Shown here piece after piece: positions 35,412-45,122 of a DNA stretch of 64,000 nucleotides. Source of the stretch: Chitinophaga nivalis (GTDB lineage: Bacteria; Bacteroidota; Bacteroidia; Chitinophagales; Chitinophagaceae); the NCBI RefSeq assembly GCF_025989125.1, contig NZ_JAPDNR010000001.1, positions 7,862,087 through 7,926,086 of the forward strand, read 5' to 3'. The stretch's first letter is position 1; every line of letters starts with the position of its first letter. The notes under the pieces are model-generated. The model was not told the origin of the DNA, did no database searches, and worked only from the letters and a program-made list of their open reading frames with translations. The position numbers and the translations under genes were made by a program.

Positions 35412-38021
35412 ATGGCAAAAAGCAAATCAGAAGAAACCCCGCTCATGCTACAGCATAAGGCGATCAAGGATAAATACCCCGATGCCGTACTGCTGTTCCG
35501 TGTGGGCGATTTTTATGAAACGTTCAATGAGGATGCAGTTATAGCAGCCAGGGTATTAGGAATTGTATTAACCAAACGGGCCAATGGCTCGGCCTCCTAC
35601 GTAGATCTGGCAGGATTTCCACACCATTCCCTGGATACCTACCTGCACAAACTGGTGAAAGCCGGTCACCGCGTGGCCGTATGCGATCAGCTGGAAGACC
35701 CGAAAACCGTAAAAGGCATCGTTAAAAGAGGCGTAACGGAAATGGTTACTCCCGGTGTAGCCATTAACGATAAACTCCTGGAAAACTCCAGCAACAACTT
35801 CCTGGCAGCCGTACATTTCGGCGCAGATACCACCGGCGTCTCTTTCCTCGATATCTCTACCGGCGAATTTTTTATTGCAGCGGGTAGTATAGAATACGTA
35901 GACAAACTCCTGCAAAGTTTCCGCCCGGCAGAAGTACTGTTTGCCCGCCAGCAACAAAAACACTTCAAAGCGACCTTCGGTTCCCGGTTTTATACCTACA
36001 CCATGGACGAGTGGATCTTTACCGCTACCTATGCGGAAGAAACACTGCTGAAACATTTTCAGACCCACTCCCTCAAAGGTTTTGGTATCGATAGCCTCCC
36101 CGCCGCCGTCATCGCTGCCGGCGCCACCCTCCACTATCTGAAAGATACGGAACATCCCCACCTGCAACATATTACCCGTATGCAACGGGTAGACCAGGAC
36201 GATTTCCTGTGGATGGACCGCTTCACCGTACGTAACCTGGAACTGCTCAACAGCAGCGTGGAAAACGGACAAACCCTCCTGAAAGTACTGGATAATACGG
36301 TCACTCCCATGGGCGCCCGTCTCCTGAAACGCTGGATGGTATTTCCCCTGCGGGATAAAAAACATATCAACGAACGCCTCGACACCGTGGAGTTCCTGAT
36401 CAAAGAAACAGATCTCTCCAAAGCCCTACACCACCACCTGAAACAAACCGGCGATCTGGAAAGACTGGTATCCAAAATACCACTCAAAAAAATCAACCCG
36501 CGGGAAGTGATGCAGCTGGCCCGTTCCCTGCAACAGGTACAGGAAGTACAACAGCTCCTCCAGACCACCCATAACGACTACCTCGGACGCCTGCACGAAA
36601 AACTGGACGCCTGCGAACCATTACTGAACCGCATCCTCGATGAAGTCATGGAAAATCCGCCGGCACTCGTTAACAAAGGCGGTGTCATCAAAGAAGGCAT
36701 AAATGAGGAACTGGACAGCCTGCGCAACATTGCCACCAAAGGCAAAGACTACCTGCTGCAGATACAACAGAAAGAATCCGAAGCAACCGGTATCCCTTCC
36801 CTGAAAATAGCCTTCAACAACGTTTTCGGCTACTACCTGGAAGTAACCAACACCCATAAAAACAAGGTACCGGAAAGCTGGATACGCAAACAAACCCTCG
36901 CCAACGCAGAACGGTATATCACGCCGGAACTGAAAGAATACGAAGAGAAAATCGTAGGCGCAGAAGATAAAATACAAACGCTGGAAGCCCGGCTGTTCGA
37001 TGAACTGATTCAGGCCCTGCAAGGTTTTATTAAACCCGTTCAGGAAGATGCCCAGGTATTTGCCCGCATCGACTGTCTGCTCTGTTTTGCCCACAACGCC
37101 GTACAAAACAAATACCGCAAACCGGTTATCACCGATGGCTTTGACCTGCAGATCAAAGAAGGACGTCACCCGGTTATTGAAAAAGGATTGCCTGCCGGGG
37201 AAGCGTATGTGTCCAACGATCTGCAGCTGGACAAAGAATCCCAGCAGATCATTATCCTCACGGGTCCCAACATGAGTGGTAAATCCGCGCTGTTGCGCCA
37301 AACCGCCCTCATTACCCTGATGGCACACATGGGTAGCTTTGTGCCCGCCACCAGTGCAGAAATAGGCCTGACAGACAAAATATTCACCCGTGTAGGCGCC
37401 TCCGATAACCTGAGCGGTGGCGAATCTACCTTCATGGTGGAAATGAACGAAACGGCCAGCATCATCAACAGCATTACGCCTCGCAGCCTGGTGATACTGG
37501 ATGAAATAGGCCGTGGTACCAGTACCTACGATGGTATCTCCATTGCCTGGAGTATTGTGGAATACCTCCATGATATGACACCACACCGTCCTAAAACATT
37601 ATTCGCGACCCACTATCACGAACTGAATGAACTGGAAAATAAACATGGCCGCGTTAAAAATTTCCATATCACCAATATGGAATCCGGCAACAAAATTATT
37701 TTCCTGCGGAAACTGGCGCCGGGTGGAAGCCGCCACAGCTTCGGTATTCACGTGGCCCGTATGGCCGGCATGCCACCGGAACTGATAGACCGCGCCAATG
37801 AAGTATTATCCAACCTGGAAGAAAAACATATTGATGCGCCCCTCAAGGAAAACATCAAAAAAATAAGTACGCCTACCCAGCAATTACAGCTGAATATTTT
37901 TGATGCCCACAGCGATACCTTTAAGCTGATCCGCGAAAAGCTGGATCATGTGGACGTAAACCGGCTTACCCCGGTAGAAGCATTGCTAAAACTGAGTGAA
38001 ATCAAAAATATGATCGGATAA
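35412..38021 (+). CDS. mutS: DNA mismatch repair protein MutS
   Basis: Mismatch-recognition ATPase, 869 residues from ATG 35412, the usual size for MutS1. Mismatch-binding domain I has the F34-Y35-E36 motif (FYETF); connector, lever and clamp domains follow; the ATPase has Walker A GPNMSGKSALLRQ from about 618, Walker B LVILDEIGRGTS near 696 and a C-terminal helix-turn-helix. An upstream in-frame start at 35385 overlaps the promoter and is rejected. Single gene, ending at a bidirectional terminator. No mutL is nearby. Confidence 0.96.
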   Translation: MAKSKSEETPLMLQHKAIKDKYPDAVLLFRVGDFYETFNEDAVIAARVLGIVLTKRANGSASYVDLAGFPHHSLDTYLHKLVKAGHRVAVCDQLEDPKTVKGIVKRGVTEMVTPGVAINDKLLENSSNNFLAAVHFGADTTGVSFLDISTGEFFIAAGSIEYVDKLLQSFRPAEVLFARQQQKHFKATFGSRFYTYTMDEWIFTATYAEETLLKHFQTHSLKGFGIDSLPAAVIAAGATLHYLKDTEHPHLQHITRMQRVDQDDFLWMDRFTVRNLELLNSSVENGQTLLKVLDNTVTPMGARLLKRWMVFPLRDKKHINERLDTVEFLIKETDLSKALHHHLKQTGDLERLVSKIPLKKINPREVMQLARSLQQVQEVQQLLQTTHNDYLGRLHEKLDACEPLLNRILDEVMENPPALVNKGGVIKEGINEELDSLRNIATKGKDYLLQIQQKESEATGIPSLKIAFNNVFGYYLEVTNTHKNKVPESWIRKQTLANAERYITPELKEYEEKIVGAEDKIQTLEARLFDELIQALQGFIKPVQEDAQVFARIDCLLCFAHNAVQNKYRKPVITDGFDLQIKEGRHPVIEKGLPAGEAYVSNDLQLDKESQQIIILTGPNMSGKSALLRQTALITLMAHMGSFVPATSAEIGLTDKIFTRVGASDNLSGGESTFMVEMNETASIINSITPRSLVILDEIGRGTSTYDGISIAWSIVEYLHDMTPHRPKTLFATHYHELNELENKHGRVKNFHITNMESGNKIIFLRKLAPGGSRHSFGIHVARMAGMPPELIDRANEVLSNLEEKHIDAPLKENIKKISTPTQQLQLNIFDAHSDTFKLIREKLDHVDVNRLTPVEALLKLSEIKNMIG

Positions 38022-38044
38022 GACGACATTATCTATCTTATAAA

Positions 38045-38085
38045 AAACAGCCTGTTACAAAATTTTGTAACGGGCTGTTTTTTTC
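38045..38085. terminator. Bidirectional terminator after mutS
   Basis: AAACAGCCTGTTACAAAA pairs with the following 18 bases (one G-T pair), with T run at the right end and A run at the left. Confidence 0.85.
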
Positions 38086-38098
38086 ATACAATATTCGC

Positions 38099-39679
38099 TT
38101 AGTTAGCAAACCTTACTATCCGGCTATTCGACACACCGTCTCCTTCTACTCTCAATACATACTCTCCATCCGGAATACCCGTTGGCTGTACTTGCAGCAG
38201 CGACTGATCTGCCGGGAACTGCCGGATATATTTTACATTCCCCATCAGGTCCGTTAACGTCACTTTGTAGTAAGCCTGCGCACTCACCGCCGCCTTATTC
38301 ATGGCCACGGGCACCACGGATTTATCAAGCGTAGATTTATCGATGGTAATGTTGATCTGCTGCCGGGCCGGATTAGGCGCTACCGTCATAGCGAAAGTGC
38401 CACCACCGCCACTGCAGGAACCGGAAGGGCCATCGTATACCGGTACAATTTTCATTTTACTCATACCACTCCATCCACAGAGATTAGCCACATTAATACC
38501 GATGACGGCTTGTCTGGAGCCAGGACGTGGCATAGCGCGCATACCAGAATAGTCGCCAGGGCTGCAGGATCCCATGACATCTCCATTGAATTCAGCATTA
38601 TCGTACCAGCCAGTACTCCATTGCGCATCAACAATATCCGCTGTTGCGAAACAACCACCGTTATATTTGGCAGATACATCATTCCACTTGCCCGGGCACA
38701 GTGTATAAGCGGTAATAGAAAGTTTGGTATTATCCGGTACACCAATCACCGTTCGTACATCCTTTCTTACTTTTCCGGGTGTCTGACAAGGATTGGCAGG
38801 ATTAGAAATGGTGGCTTCTATATAACCAGGGCCGTTGGCGGTGCCGCTGATTTTTACGGCACTGGTACCCTGTCCTGCTGTAACAGTCAGGTTCGGCGAA
38901 GTAGACCAGGTAACTGTTTCTTCGGGTTTTAAATTGGTCAGTGAATAGTTCGCTGAGCTACAAAACCGCTGGTCTCCTACAATTTCATGCACATCAATTT
39001 CAGTAATCGTCACTGTAAACATAGAAATATGCGAAGAACAATTCTTACTGGTAGAGTCAAACATACTTGTTCCTAACCAAAGGTAATTGTAACAAGTGGT
39101 AGGAGAGAAAGTCATCACCGGTTCTTCCATTTGCCCTCTGACGGTATATCCAAATTGCCAGGCAATGGAGTTGGGGGCACTAATAGGAATAAATTTGTCC
39201 CAGCAGCCAGCAAATACCGGATTGTTGGTCACCACCGCATGCAGTACAGCCATGGGTGTCGGGGCATTTGAATGATCCCAGTCATCCAGGCTGCACCAGG
39301 ACCGGAAAGCAATGGTGTACTTTTTGTTTTTTTCAAATGGGTACTTGATTGCAGCACCGGAATTATGGACACCATCCTCCAGGTCTATTGTTCTCAGTAC
39401 CAGGGCATGTGGCACATTCGTCATCCATGGGTTACCATGGGTTTGCTGTACCGGATATCCGTTGATCAGTTTAGGATATTCAAAGTTACAGCCGGTACAG
39501 GGGATATTGTATTGACCAGGATCTTTCCGTCTTACTTCATCATCTAATGCAATCAACGGATCGCAGCCATAGGCCGCAAAATCAATCTTCTTTACTTTAA
39601 CAGACTGGGCTTTCATGAGACCGGGCAACAATAGTAACATGGAAAGGGCCATTGCGCGTAACAGGGTTTTCGCGTTCAT
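38099..39679 (-). CDS. Secreted protein with T9SS type A C-terminal signal
   Basis: 526 residues with a signal peptide (cleavage near LMKAQS). The N-terminal 200 residues are cysteine-rich (pairs such as CTGC and CYNY) and have an unrecognised fold; an Ig/PKD-like segment follows (ETVTWSTSPNLTVTAGQGTS, about 255-330). The last 90 residues (VAPNPARQQINITID, then YKVTLTDLMGNV and GIPDGEYVLRVEG) form the type A sorting domain of the type IX secretion system, so it should be exported and surface-anchored. Function unknown. Downstream of the SusCD operon but separated from it by a terminator. Confidence 0.8.
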   Translation of the reverse strand: MNAKTLLRAMALSMLLLLPGLMKAQSVKVKKIDFAAYGCDPLIALDDEVRRKDPGQYNIPCTGCNFEYPKLINGYPVQQTHGNPWMTNVPHALVLRTIDLEDGVHNSGAAIKYPFEKNKKYTIAFRSWCSLDDWDHSNAPTPMAVLHAVVTNNPVFAGCWDKFIPISAPNSIAWQFGYTVRGQMEEPVMTFSPTTCYNYLWLGTSMFDSTSKNCSSHISMFTVTITEIDVHEIVGDQRFCSSANYSLTNLKPEETVTWSTSPNLTVTAGQGTSAVKISGTANGPGYIEATISNPANPCQTPGKVRKDVRTVIGVPDNTKLSITAYTLCPGKWNDVSAKYNGGCFATADIVDAQWSTGWYDNAEFNGDVMGSCSPGDYSGMRAMPRPGSRQAVIGINVANLCGWSGMSKMKIVPVYDGPSGSCSGGGGTFAMTVAPNPARQQINITIDKSTLDKSVVPVAMNKAAVSAQAYYKVTLTDLMGNVKYIRQFPADQSLLQVQPTGIPDGEYVLRVEGDGVSNSRIVRFAN

Positions 39680-39710
39680 AGGGAATGGAATTTTAGGCCC
39701 TAAAAATAAA

Positions 39711-39740
39711 AAACCGCTTCATAAAGAAGCGGTTTTTTTA
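39711..39740. terminator. Terminator of the SusC/SusD operon at 39775-44700
   Basis: AAACCGCTTC, 5-base loop, GAAGCGGTTT, with runs of A and T on the flanks. It isolates the SusD gene from the T9SS gene. Confidence 0.88.
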
Positions 39741-39774
39741 TCACAAGCAAAGTTTCTAAGGATAACTTAGTTTT

Positions 39775-41358
39775 TTATGGTTTTACGTCCCACCAAACTT
39801 TTACGTCTGTTCTGTCTTTACCAGCAACAGCGGCATAGTTGGCAGCGTTATAGTTACGTTCGTTAGCCGGGTAATTCCAACGCATCGGTACATTACGTTG
39901 TAAAGTGGAAGATGGGTCATTGGCAAATACCAGTTTAGGTAATTTGTTACGACGTACTTCCGCCCAGTTTTCTTCTGCCTGAACGAAATTCAGGTGCAAC
40001 CATTTCTGGGTACAGATCTTATTCATGTTGTCGGTACCATACGCTACACCTTCTTTTTTCAGGAACTCCTCCACTGCTACTGCAGTTGGCGTTGCTACTT
40101 TATCTTTAAATGTTGATATATTACGGATATCGTAGTAGAAATTGATAGATTGACGGATACCTTCTTCGTAAGCAGTTTGCGCACTACCACCGATGCCTAA
40201 ACGTTCAGCAGCTTCCGCTTTCAGGAAAGAAACTTCTGATGCAGTCATCAACACTCCTGGGAAGAAGTTGTTACGGGTAAAGGTAGCGGAATCCATGCGG
40301 CTGATCAAACTATCTCTCAGCATATTTGCCTGGGTTTCAGTAGAAACATCCATTGGCATACCAGCATATTTACCTTCTTTATTCTTTGTATAGAGAATGG
40401 ATAAACGTGGGTCTCCTTGTGGTTGCATTATTTTATCAATTATTACAAAAGGCGCTGCATTGAAACCTTCCATACTACGAATACCGTATTCATGCTGGTT
40501 ATCAATTGCAAATAAGTCAGGCCCCACAGCAACAATCAATGCATTATCCACATTTGTTTCCATCACAGGATAAAGTTTTGGATTGCCCAATATCTCCTGA
40601 ATTTCGGCCTTTGCCAATACTGGTTTTACATAGGAAACTTTCATCGCCAAACGTAAACGCAGGGAGTTCGTGAACTTTTTCCATTTTTCGCGATCGCCTT
40701 TAAATATCACATCCTGCTTTTTCAGACCTTCTGTAACAACGCTTTCGCTACCTACGGGAAGCTTATATTCATTGAGATAATCAGCTGTTTTCTTCAATTC
40801 TGCCAACATCCAGGTATAAATGCTTTCCTGACTGTCGTAGGCAGCATGCATAGAAGGATTGGCAAAATTCCTCAGCATTCCTGCCTGGAAGAATGGCATA
40901 TCTCCCCACAGATCTGTTACTTTCGCTGTCTCATGAATAAAAAACACTTTGCTTAACGCAACATAGATCTGCTGAATATTTTTTTCCCTTGCCGGTAATG
41001 AATCGAATACAAAATTTATTTCCCGGTAAGTTTGTAAGGTATTTACATAATACTCTTTCCAACGCATTTCTGCATAAGAAGGGGCGACTTCATATCTCTT
41101 GGTACCATTCTGAAAACCCATTGTTTGCGTATATACGCCTAACATAGGACGCACAGCCGTAAAAAGTTGCGTATAGGTCAATCTGTTCCGGCCACTCAGA
41201 ATTTCATTACTGAAAAGAAACGGTACGGCGGCTTTCTCTGTTTTATCCGGATTAGGATAACTTTCCTCCATTTGCTTGGTACAGGAAGAAGCTCCTATCG
41301 CTGCAGCACCGATTAACAGTGCTGCAGTAATTGTTTTTATATTGAATTTCATGAACAT
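39775..41358 (-). CDS. SusD/RagB-like outer-membrane lipoprotein (pair 1)
   Basis: Nutrient-binding lipoprotein of 527 residues, lid of the SusC channel. Signal peptide with lipobox ASSC, then the helical SusD fold; VTDLWGDMPFF near 147-157 and AYDSQESIYTWMLAEL near 172-187 are typical of the SusD-like_2 type. ATG at 41358 or at 41352 is possible. It lies 33 bases downstream of the SusC gene. The bound ligand is not readable, and no hydrolase is encoded alongside. Confidence 0.9.
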   Translation of the reverse strand: MFMKFNIKTITAALLIGAAAIGASSCTKQMEESYPNPDKTEKAAVPFLFSNEILSGRNRLTYTQLFTAVRPMLGVYTQTMGFQNGTKRYEVAPSYAEMRWKEYYVNTLQTYREINFVFDSLPAREKNIQQIYVALSKVFFIHETAKVTDLWGDMPFFQAGMLRNFANPSMHAAYDSQESIYTWMLAELKKTADYLNEYKLPVGSESVVTEGLKKQDVIFKGDREKWKKFTNSLRLRLAMKVSYVKPVLAKAEIQEILGNPKLYPVMETNVDNALIVAVGPDLFAIDNQHEYGIRSMEGFNAAPFVIIDKIMQPQGDPRLSILYTKNKEGKYAGMPMDVSTETQANMLRDSLISRMDSATFTRNNFFPGVLMTASEVSFLKAEAAERLGIGGSAQTAYEEGIRQSINFYYDIRNISTFKDKVATPTAVAVEEFLKKEGVAYGTDNMNKICTQKWLHLNFVQAEENWAEVRRNKLPKLVFANDPSSTLQRNVPMRWNYPANERNYNAANYAAVAGKDRTDVKVWWDVKP

Positions 41359-41391
41359 GCAGATTAAATATTACGCTAAATAAATAATTAA

Positions 41392-44300
41392 TTAGAAACT
41401 AGCACGAATTGCAGCACCAAAACTTCTGGTAGCAGGCGTTGTTCCATACTCTATACCCTGTGTGGACATCTGCGTTCCGATAGCTGCTTCCGGATCAATA
41501 TTAGGTAATGATTTATAGAAGTACAGCAGGTTTCTACCAATGAGAGACACGTTGATGGATTGGAAACCAATTTTACCAACTGTCTTTTTAGGCAAGGTGT
41601 AACCTAAGGATACTTCACGCAGTTTGATGTAGTTGTTTTTGTAAACAGCCTGGTCATAACGTCCGGCATCTCCCCATGAAAAAGTATTCAGGTAGTAAGA
41701 AGCCGCAGAGATCAATTTCTCGTTAGTTTTTCCGTCTGCAGTAACACCATCCAGCACTACACCATCGTGGAACACTCTTTCTCCATTTGGAGCAGTGGCA
41801 TTATGATTAGGCAATCTTACATTATTATAAGAGCCATCAGCACCCTTCACTATATAATAAGGCAAACCACCATTCGCTTCATCACGGTATTGCATTGATT
41901 CTTTCAGCTCTCCTTTACCCATACCGTAGTAGTTGGTCAGGGAAGCCAGATCACCACCCCAACGGAAGTCTACCAGGATATCCAGGTTGAAGTTCTTATA
42001 GGTAAAGTTATTGGATAAACCACCGGCAATCTTCGGCAACATATTACCTACTTTGGTTTGTTTGGTATTATCACGTTCCCAGATACCATCCGCTGAAATG
42101 ACCAACCGACCGTTCTGATCCCGTAAACGTTCATTTACATAGATATCGCCAAATGCCTGTCCTGGCGCTGCCACAATACGCAGGGCACCGTTGTCTTCAT
42201 CTTTTAACGAGAGGAAATCTACGCCGTCCATTAATCTGATCACCTTATTTTTATTGGCACCAGCATTCAGGCCAATATTCCAATACAGGGGAGATTTATC
42301 AGCCAGTGGTCTGGCATTAATGGCAAATTCCCAACCTGTATTTTTCAGGTCACCCACATTCACCAGCTTGGAAATAACACCAGAAGTCATGGGGGTAGTC
42401 AGGTTAATGATCTGATCAGTAATCTTATTGGTATAGAAAGTAACATCTACGCTTAACCGATTTTTCAACCACTTCGTTTCCAGACCTATTTCTGTTTCTG
42501 TTTTCCGTTCAGACTTGATCTGGTTATTACCCAGCTTTTCACCCGCACTATGCGTAGGTACGCCACTAACTTGTTTCTGATCATAACCGATATAGGCATC
42601 ATAAACAGTAGGTTCATTACCTACCATACCGAAGGAAGCACGCAACTTACCATAGCTCAGTACTTCCGGTAAATGGAACGCTTCTGTAAATACAAAGCTA
42701 CTGTTGAAGGAAGGATAGAAGAATGAGTTACCACCTGGAGGCAGTGTTGAGGCATATTCTTTACGGGATGTGGCTTCCAGGAACCAATAGTTTCTGAAAT
42801 TAATACTGGCTGTTGCAAAGAAAGCTGCTTTCCGTAATTCCTGGCGGGCCAGTATGCTTTTCACTACACCGGTGGTATTATTCAAGCTAAACCAGTTTTC
42901 CAGAATTAATCCTCCTTGAGTAACCTCAGAAGCACGACGGTACAATTCCTTTCTACCCTGCGCACCTGCATTCACGGTCAGATCCCAATCCTTAGCCAGC
43001 TTTTGGGTATAGGTCAGCAATACGTCACCATAAACAGTATTATACTTGTTATTATATGCGCCAAATACACCACTTCCCCCGAATGCAGTTGAATACAGGT
43101 TATGTTGTCTGTCTTCAATATATTCAGATGTCAGATCCGTACCAACACGTCCACGGAGTTTCAGATTATCCAGAATGGAATAATTCAGGGTAAAGCTTCC
43201 GATTACACGATCCATTTTCTCTTCATAGTTATCGTATGTCTGTCTCCATAATACATCAGACATGAAAGCAGTACCCTTATTGTTGAAAATGAAAGCTTCG
43301 TTAGGATTACGATTTCTATTACCAACGGTTACAAACTGATACCCTTCGGATGTTTTAAACCGGTCGAACAAAATGTCTGTTTTTTCAGAACGGTTCAAGC
43401 CATCAAAAGTACTCAGGTTACGCAGCTGTACCGGTCTGTTGAGGGTATTGCTGTTGATGTAATTTACCATTACATCTGCTGTTACTTTCTTATGCAGCTT
43501 TAAAGTACCGTTGAAGTTGAAAATGTTTTTTCCTTGCTTACCACCGCGTTGTACACCTTCATATTGTGTACGGGTGTAGGCAAAACGGAAAGATCCCATT
43601 TCAGAAGCATTGGATATGGCTACGCTACCATTCCAGTTGTAACCGGTACGGAACATTTTCTTATAGTTATTCGGCTGCGGATCATAGTTTCTTACCTGTC
43701 CATCCCACCAGAGCAACGGACGACCGTCCATGATTGCACCAAAGTTACCATAGGCACTATAGTCTGCACGCTCATAGGTCTGGCCTTTATAAGTCTCCTT
43801 TCTAAAACCAGTTTCAGCAAATCCTCTACCCACAGCGGTTTCATAGTCATAACCCGGACCATAGGTATTCTGGAATTTAGGGGTGAAAGCTACTTTTTCT
43901 ACTGTGTAGTTAGTATTTACATCTACACCGAGACCTTTTTTATGAGCACCTCCTTTGGTCGTAATTACTACTACACCATTCGCTGCCTCAGAACCGTACA
44001 GGGCAGATGCAGAAGCACCTTTCAGTACGGTCAGGCTTTCAATATCCTCCGGGTTGATATCCACGATACCGTTACCCATGATACGCGGCTGATCCCAATA
44101 GTTCTCAGTATTAGCACCACCATTCCGGATAGGAATACCATCCACAATGTAGAGTGGCTGCTGGTTACCAGTCAGGGAGTTTACCCCACGGATACTTACA
44201 GATACCGCACTGGTGGCACCACCGGGAGCTGTCTGGATTTTTACACCCGCAGCTTTACCGTACAAAGCAGAAGCGAAGTTGGTTGCACCGGCCTGTGTCA

Positions 44301-44700
44301 GCTGTTTGGCAGACACCGTGCTCACGGAGTAACCCAGCGCTTTGCTTTGTTTTTTGATACCCATGGCAGTTACTACCACTTCGCTCAAATTCTTGTTGTC
44401 TTCCTTTAAAACAATTTGTAAAACGGATTGGCCATTTAAAGGCACTTCCTGGTTGAGAAAGCCGATATAGGAGAATATCAGCGTAGCATTGGGTGCTACA
44501 TTAATTTTGAAGGAACCGTCTGCAGCGGTCATGGCACCGTTGGCAGCACCTTTTTCCTTTACAGTAACACCTGGTAACAGGGTACCTTTTTCATCTTTTA
44601 CAGTTCCTGTAAGCGCTTTTTTATCCTGTGCCCATGCGGTAACGCAGCAGCATAAAAAAAGCAACGTGGCGAGAAGAAGTGATCTTCGCATAGCTTCCAT
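41392..44700 (-). CDS. SusC/RagA TonB-linked outer-membrane transporter (pair 1)
   Basis: Beta-barrel transporter energised by TonB, 1,102 residues from ATG 44700 (a GTG at 44733 is in frame but lacks a signal-like start). Signal peptide to AWAQ, carboxypeptidase-regulatory-like domain (LTGTVKDEKGTLLPGVTVKE), plug (SEVVVTAMGI; SVSIRGVNSLTGNQQPLYIV; ESLTVLKGASASALYGSEAA), then 22-stranded barrel ending in an aromatic residue. No STN domain. The best promoter of the window lies about 300 bases upstream, leaving a long leader with a palindrome. Confidence 0.92.
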   Translation of the reverse strand: MEAMRRSLLLATLLFLCCCVTAWAQDKKALTGTVKDEKGTLLPGVTVKEKGAANGAMTAADGSFKINVAPNATLIFSYIGFLNQEVPLNGQSVLQIVLKEDNKNLSEVVVTAMGIKKQSKALGYSVSTVSAKQLTQAGATNFASALYGKAAGVKIQTAPGGATSAVSVSIRGVNSLTGNQQPLYIVDGIPIRNGGANTENYWDQPRIMGNGIVDINPEDIESLTVLKGASASALYGSEAANGVVVITTKGGAHKKGLGVDVNTNYTVEKVAFTPKFQNTYGPGYDYETAVGRGFAETGFRKETYKGQTYERADYSAYGNFGAIMDGRPLLWWDGQVRNYDPQPNNYKKMFRTGYNWNGSVAISNASEMGSFRFAYTRTQYEGVQRGGKQGKNIFNFNGTLKLHKKVTADVMVNYINSNTLNRPVQLRNLSTFDGLNRSEKTDILFDRFKTSEGYQFVTVGNRNRNPNEAFIFNNKGTAFMSDVLWRQTYDNYEEKMDRVIGSFTLNYSILDNLKLRGRVGTDLTSEYIEDRQHNLYSTAFGGSGVFGAYNNKYNTVYGDVLLTYTQKLAKDWDLTVNAGAQGRKELYRRASEVTQGGLILENWFSLNNTTGVVKSILARQELRKAAFFATASINFRNYWFLEATSRKEYASTLPPGGNSFFYPSFNSSFVFTEAFHLPEVLSYGKLRASFGMVGNEPTVYDAYIGYDQKQVSGVPTHSAGEKLGNNQIKSERKTETEIGLETKWLKNRLSVDVTFYTNKITDQIINLTTPMTSGVISKLVNVGDLKNTGWEFAINARPLADKSPLYWNIGLNAGANKNKVIRLMDGVDFLSLKDEDNGALRIVAAPGQAFGDIYVNERLRDQNGRLVISADGIWERDNTKQTKVGNMLPKIAGGLSNNFTYKNFNLDILVDFRWGGDLASLTNYYGMGKGELKESMQYRDEANGGLPYYIVKGADGSYNNVRLPNHNATAPNGERVFHDGVVLDGVTADGKTNEKLISAASYYLNTFSWGDAGRYDQAVYKNNYIKLREVSLGYTLPKKTVGKIGFQSINVSLIGRNLLYFYKSLPNIDPEAAIGTQMSTQGIEYGTTPATRSFGAAIRASF

Positions 44701-45003
44701 TTGGTTTAAATTATAGCAAGTAGAATCAGACACATAGTTTAAAAGTATACGGGGACCCGCATGCTGTCGCGCACGTAGTGTGACACTCCGAAAGACAATG
44801 CTGTGGTTTCCGTCCCTTTGTTTTTTACATGGAATTACTCCATTAGCCCCTTCATTATTTCACTGTATAGCTACCGTACATCGCTACAGTACAGTAGTAA
44901 AACGTTTTAGCAAACAGCAATAAAAAAAACCTGTATCACCACTTTCACAATTATCAGTTTCACAAACAAGTTCTTTTATTCCCTTCGATAGAAATAACGG
45001 TTT
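44701..45003 (-). promoter_or_regulatory. Long leader of SusC pair 1 with operator-like sites
   Basis: Untranslated region of about 297 bases between the predicted start of transcription (near 44997) and the ATG. Contains the perfect 12-base palindrome TAAAACGTTTTA at 44898-44909, the form of LacI-family operators, and two direct copies of TTTCACAA (44943-44950 and 44958-44965, 15 bases apart). No convincing short coding frame was found. No stable terminator with a clear U tract was confirmed. Confidence 0.45.
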
Positions 45004-45034
45004 CAAACTTAGGGATAATTACGAGAAGTGCAAA
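45004..45034 (-). promoter_or_regulatory. Promoter of SusC/SusD pair 1
   Basis: Minus-strand TTTG at 45034-45031, 19-base spacer, TAAGTTTG at 45011-45004: an exact match to the Bacteroidota consensus. Confidence 0.82.
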
Positions 45035-45122
45035 AAAGATTTAACAATTTTTTTATTATTGGTTAACACTTCGTTAAGGAAGTTAAAATTATATCAACAA
45101 ACAACAAGATAATATTACCACA

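Noticed and set aside
36621..37586. Open frame of 321 codons antisense to mutS
   Set aside because: It lies wholly within the conserved ATPase part of mutS, has no recognisable domain and reflects codon bias on the opposite strand.
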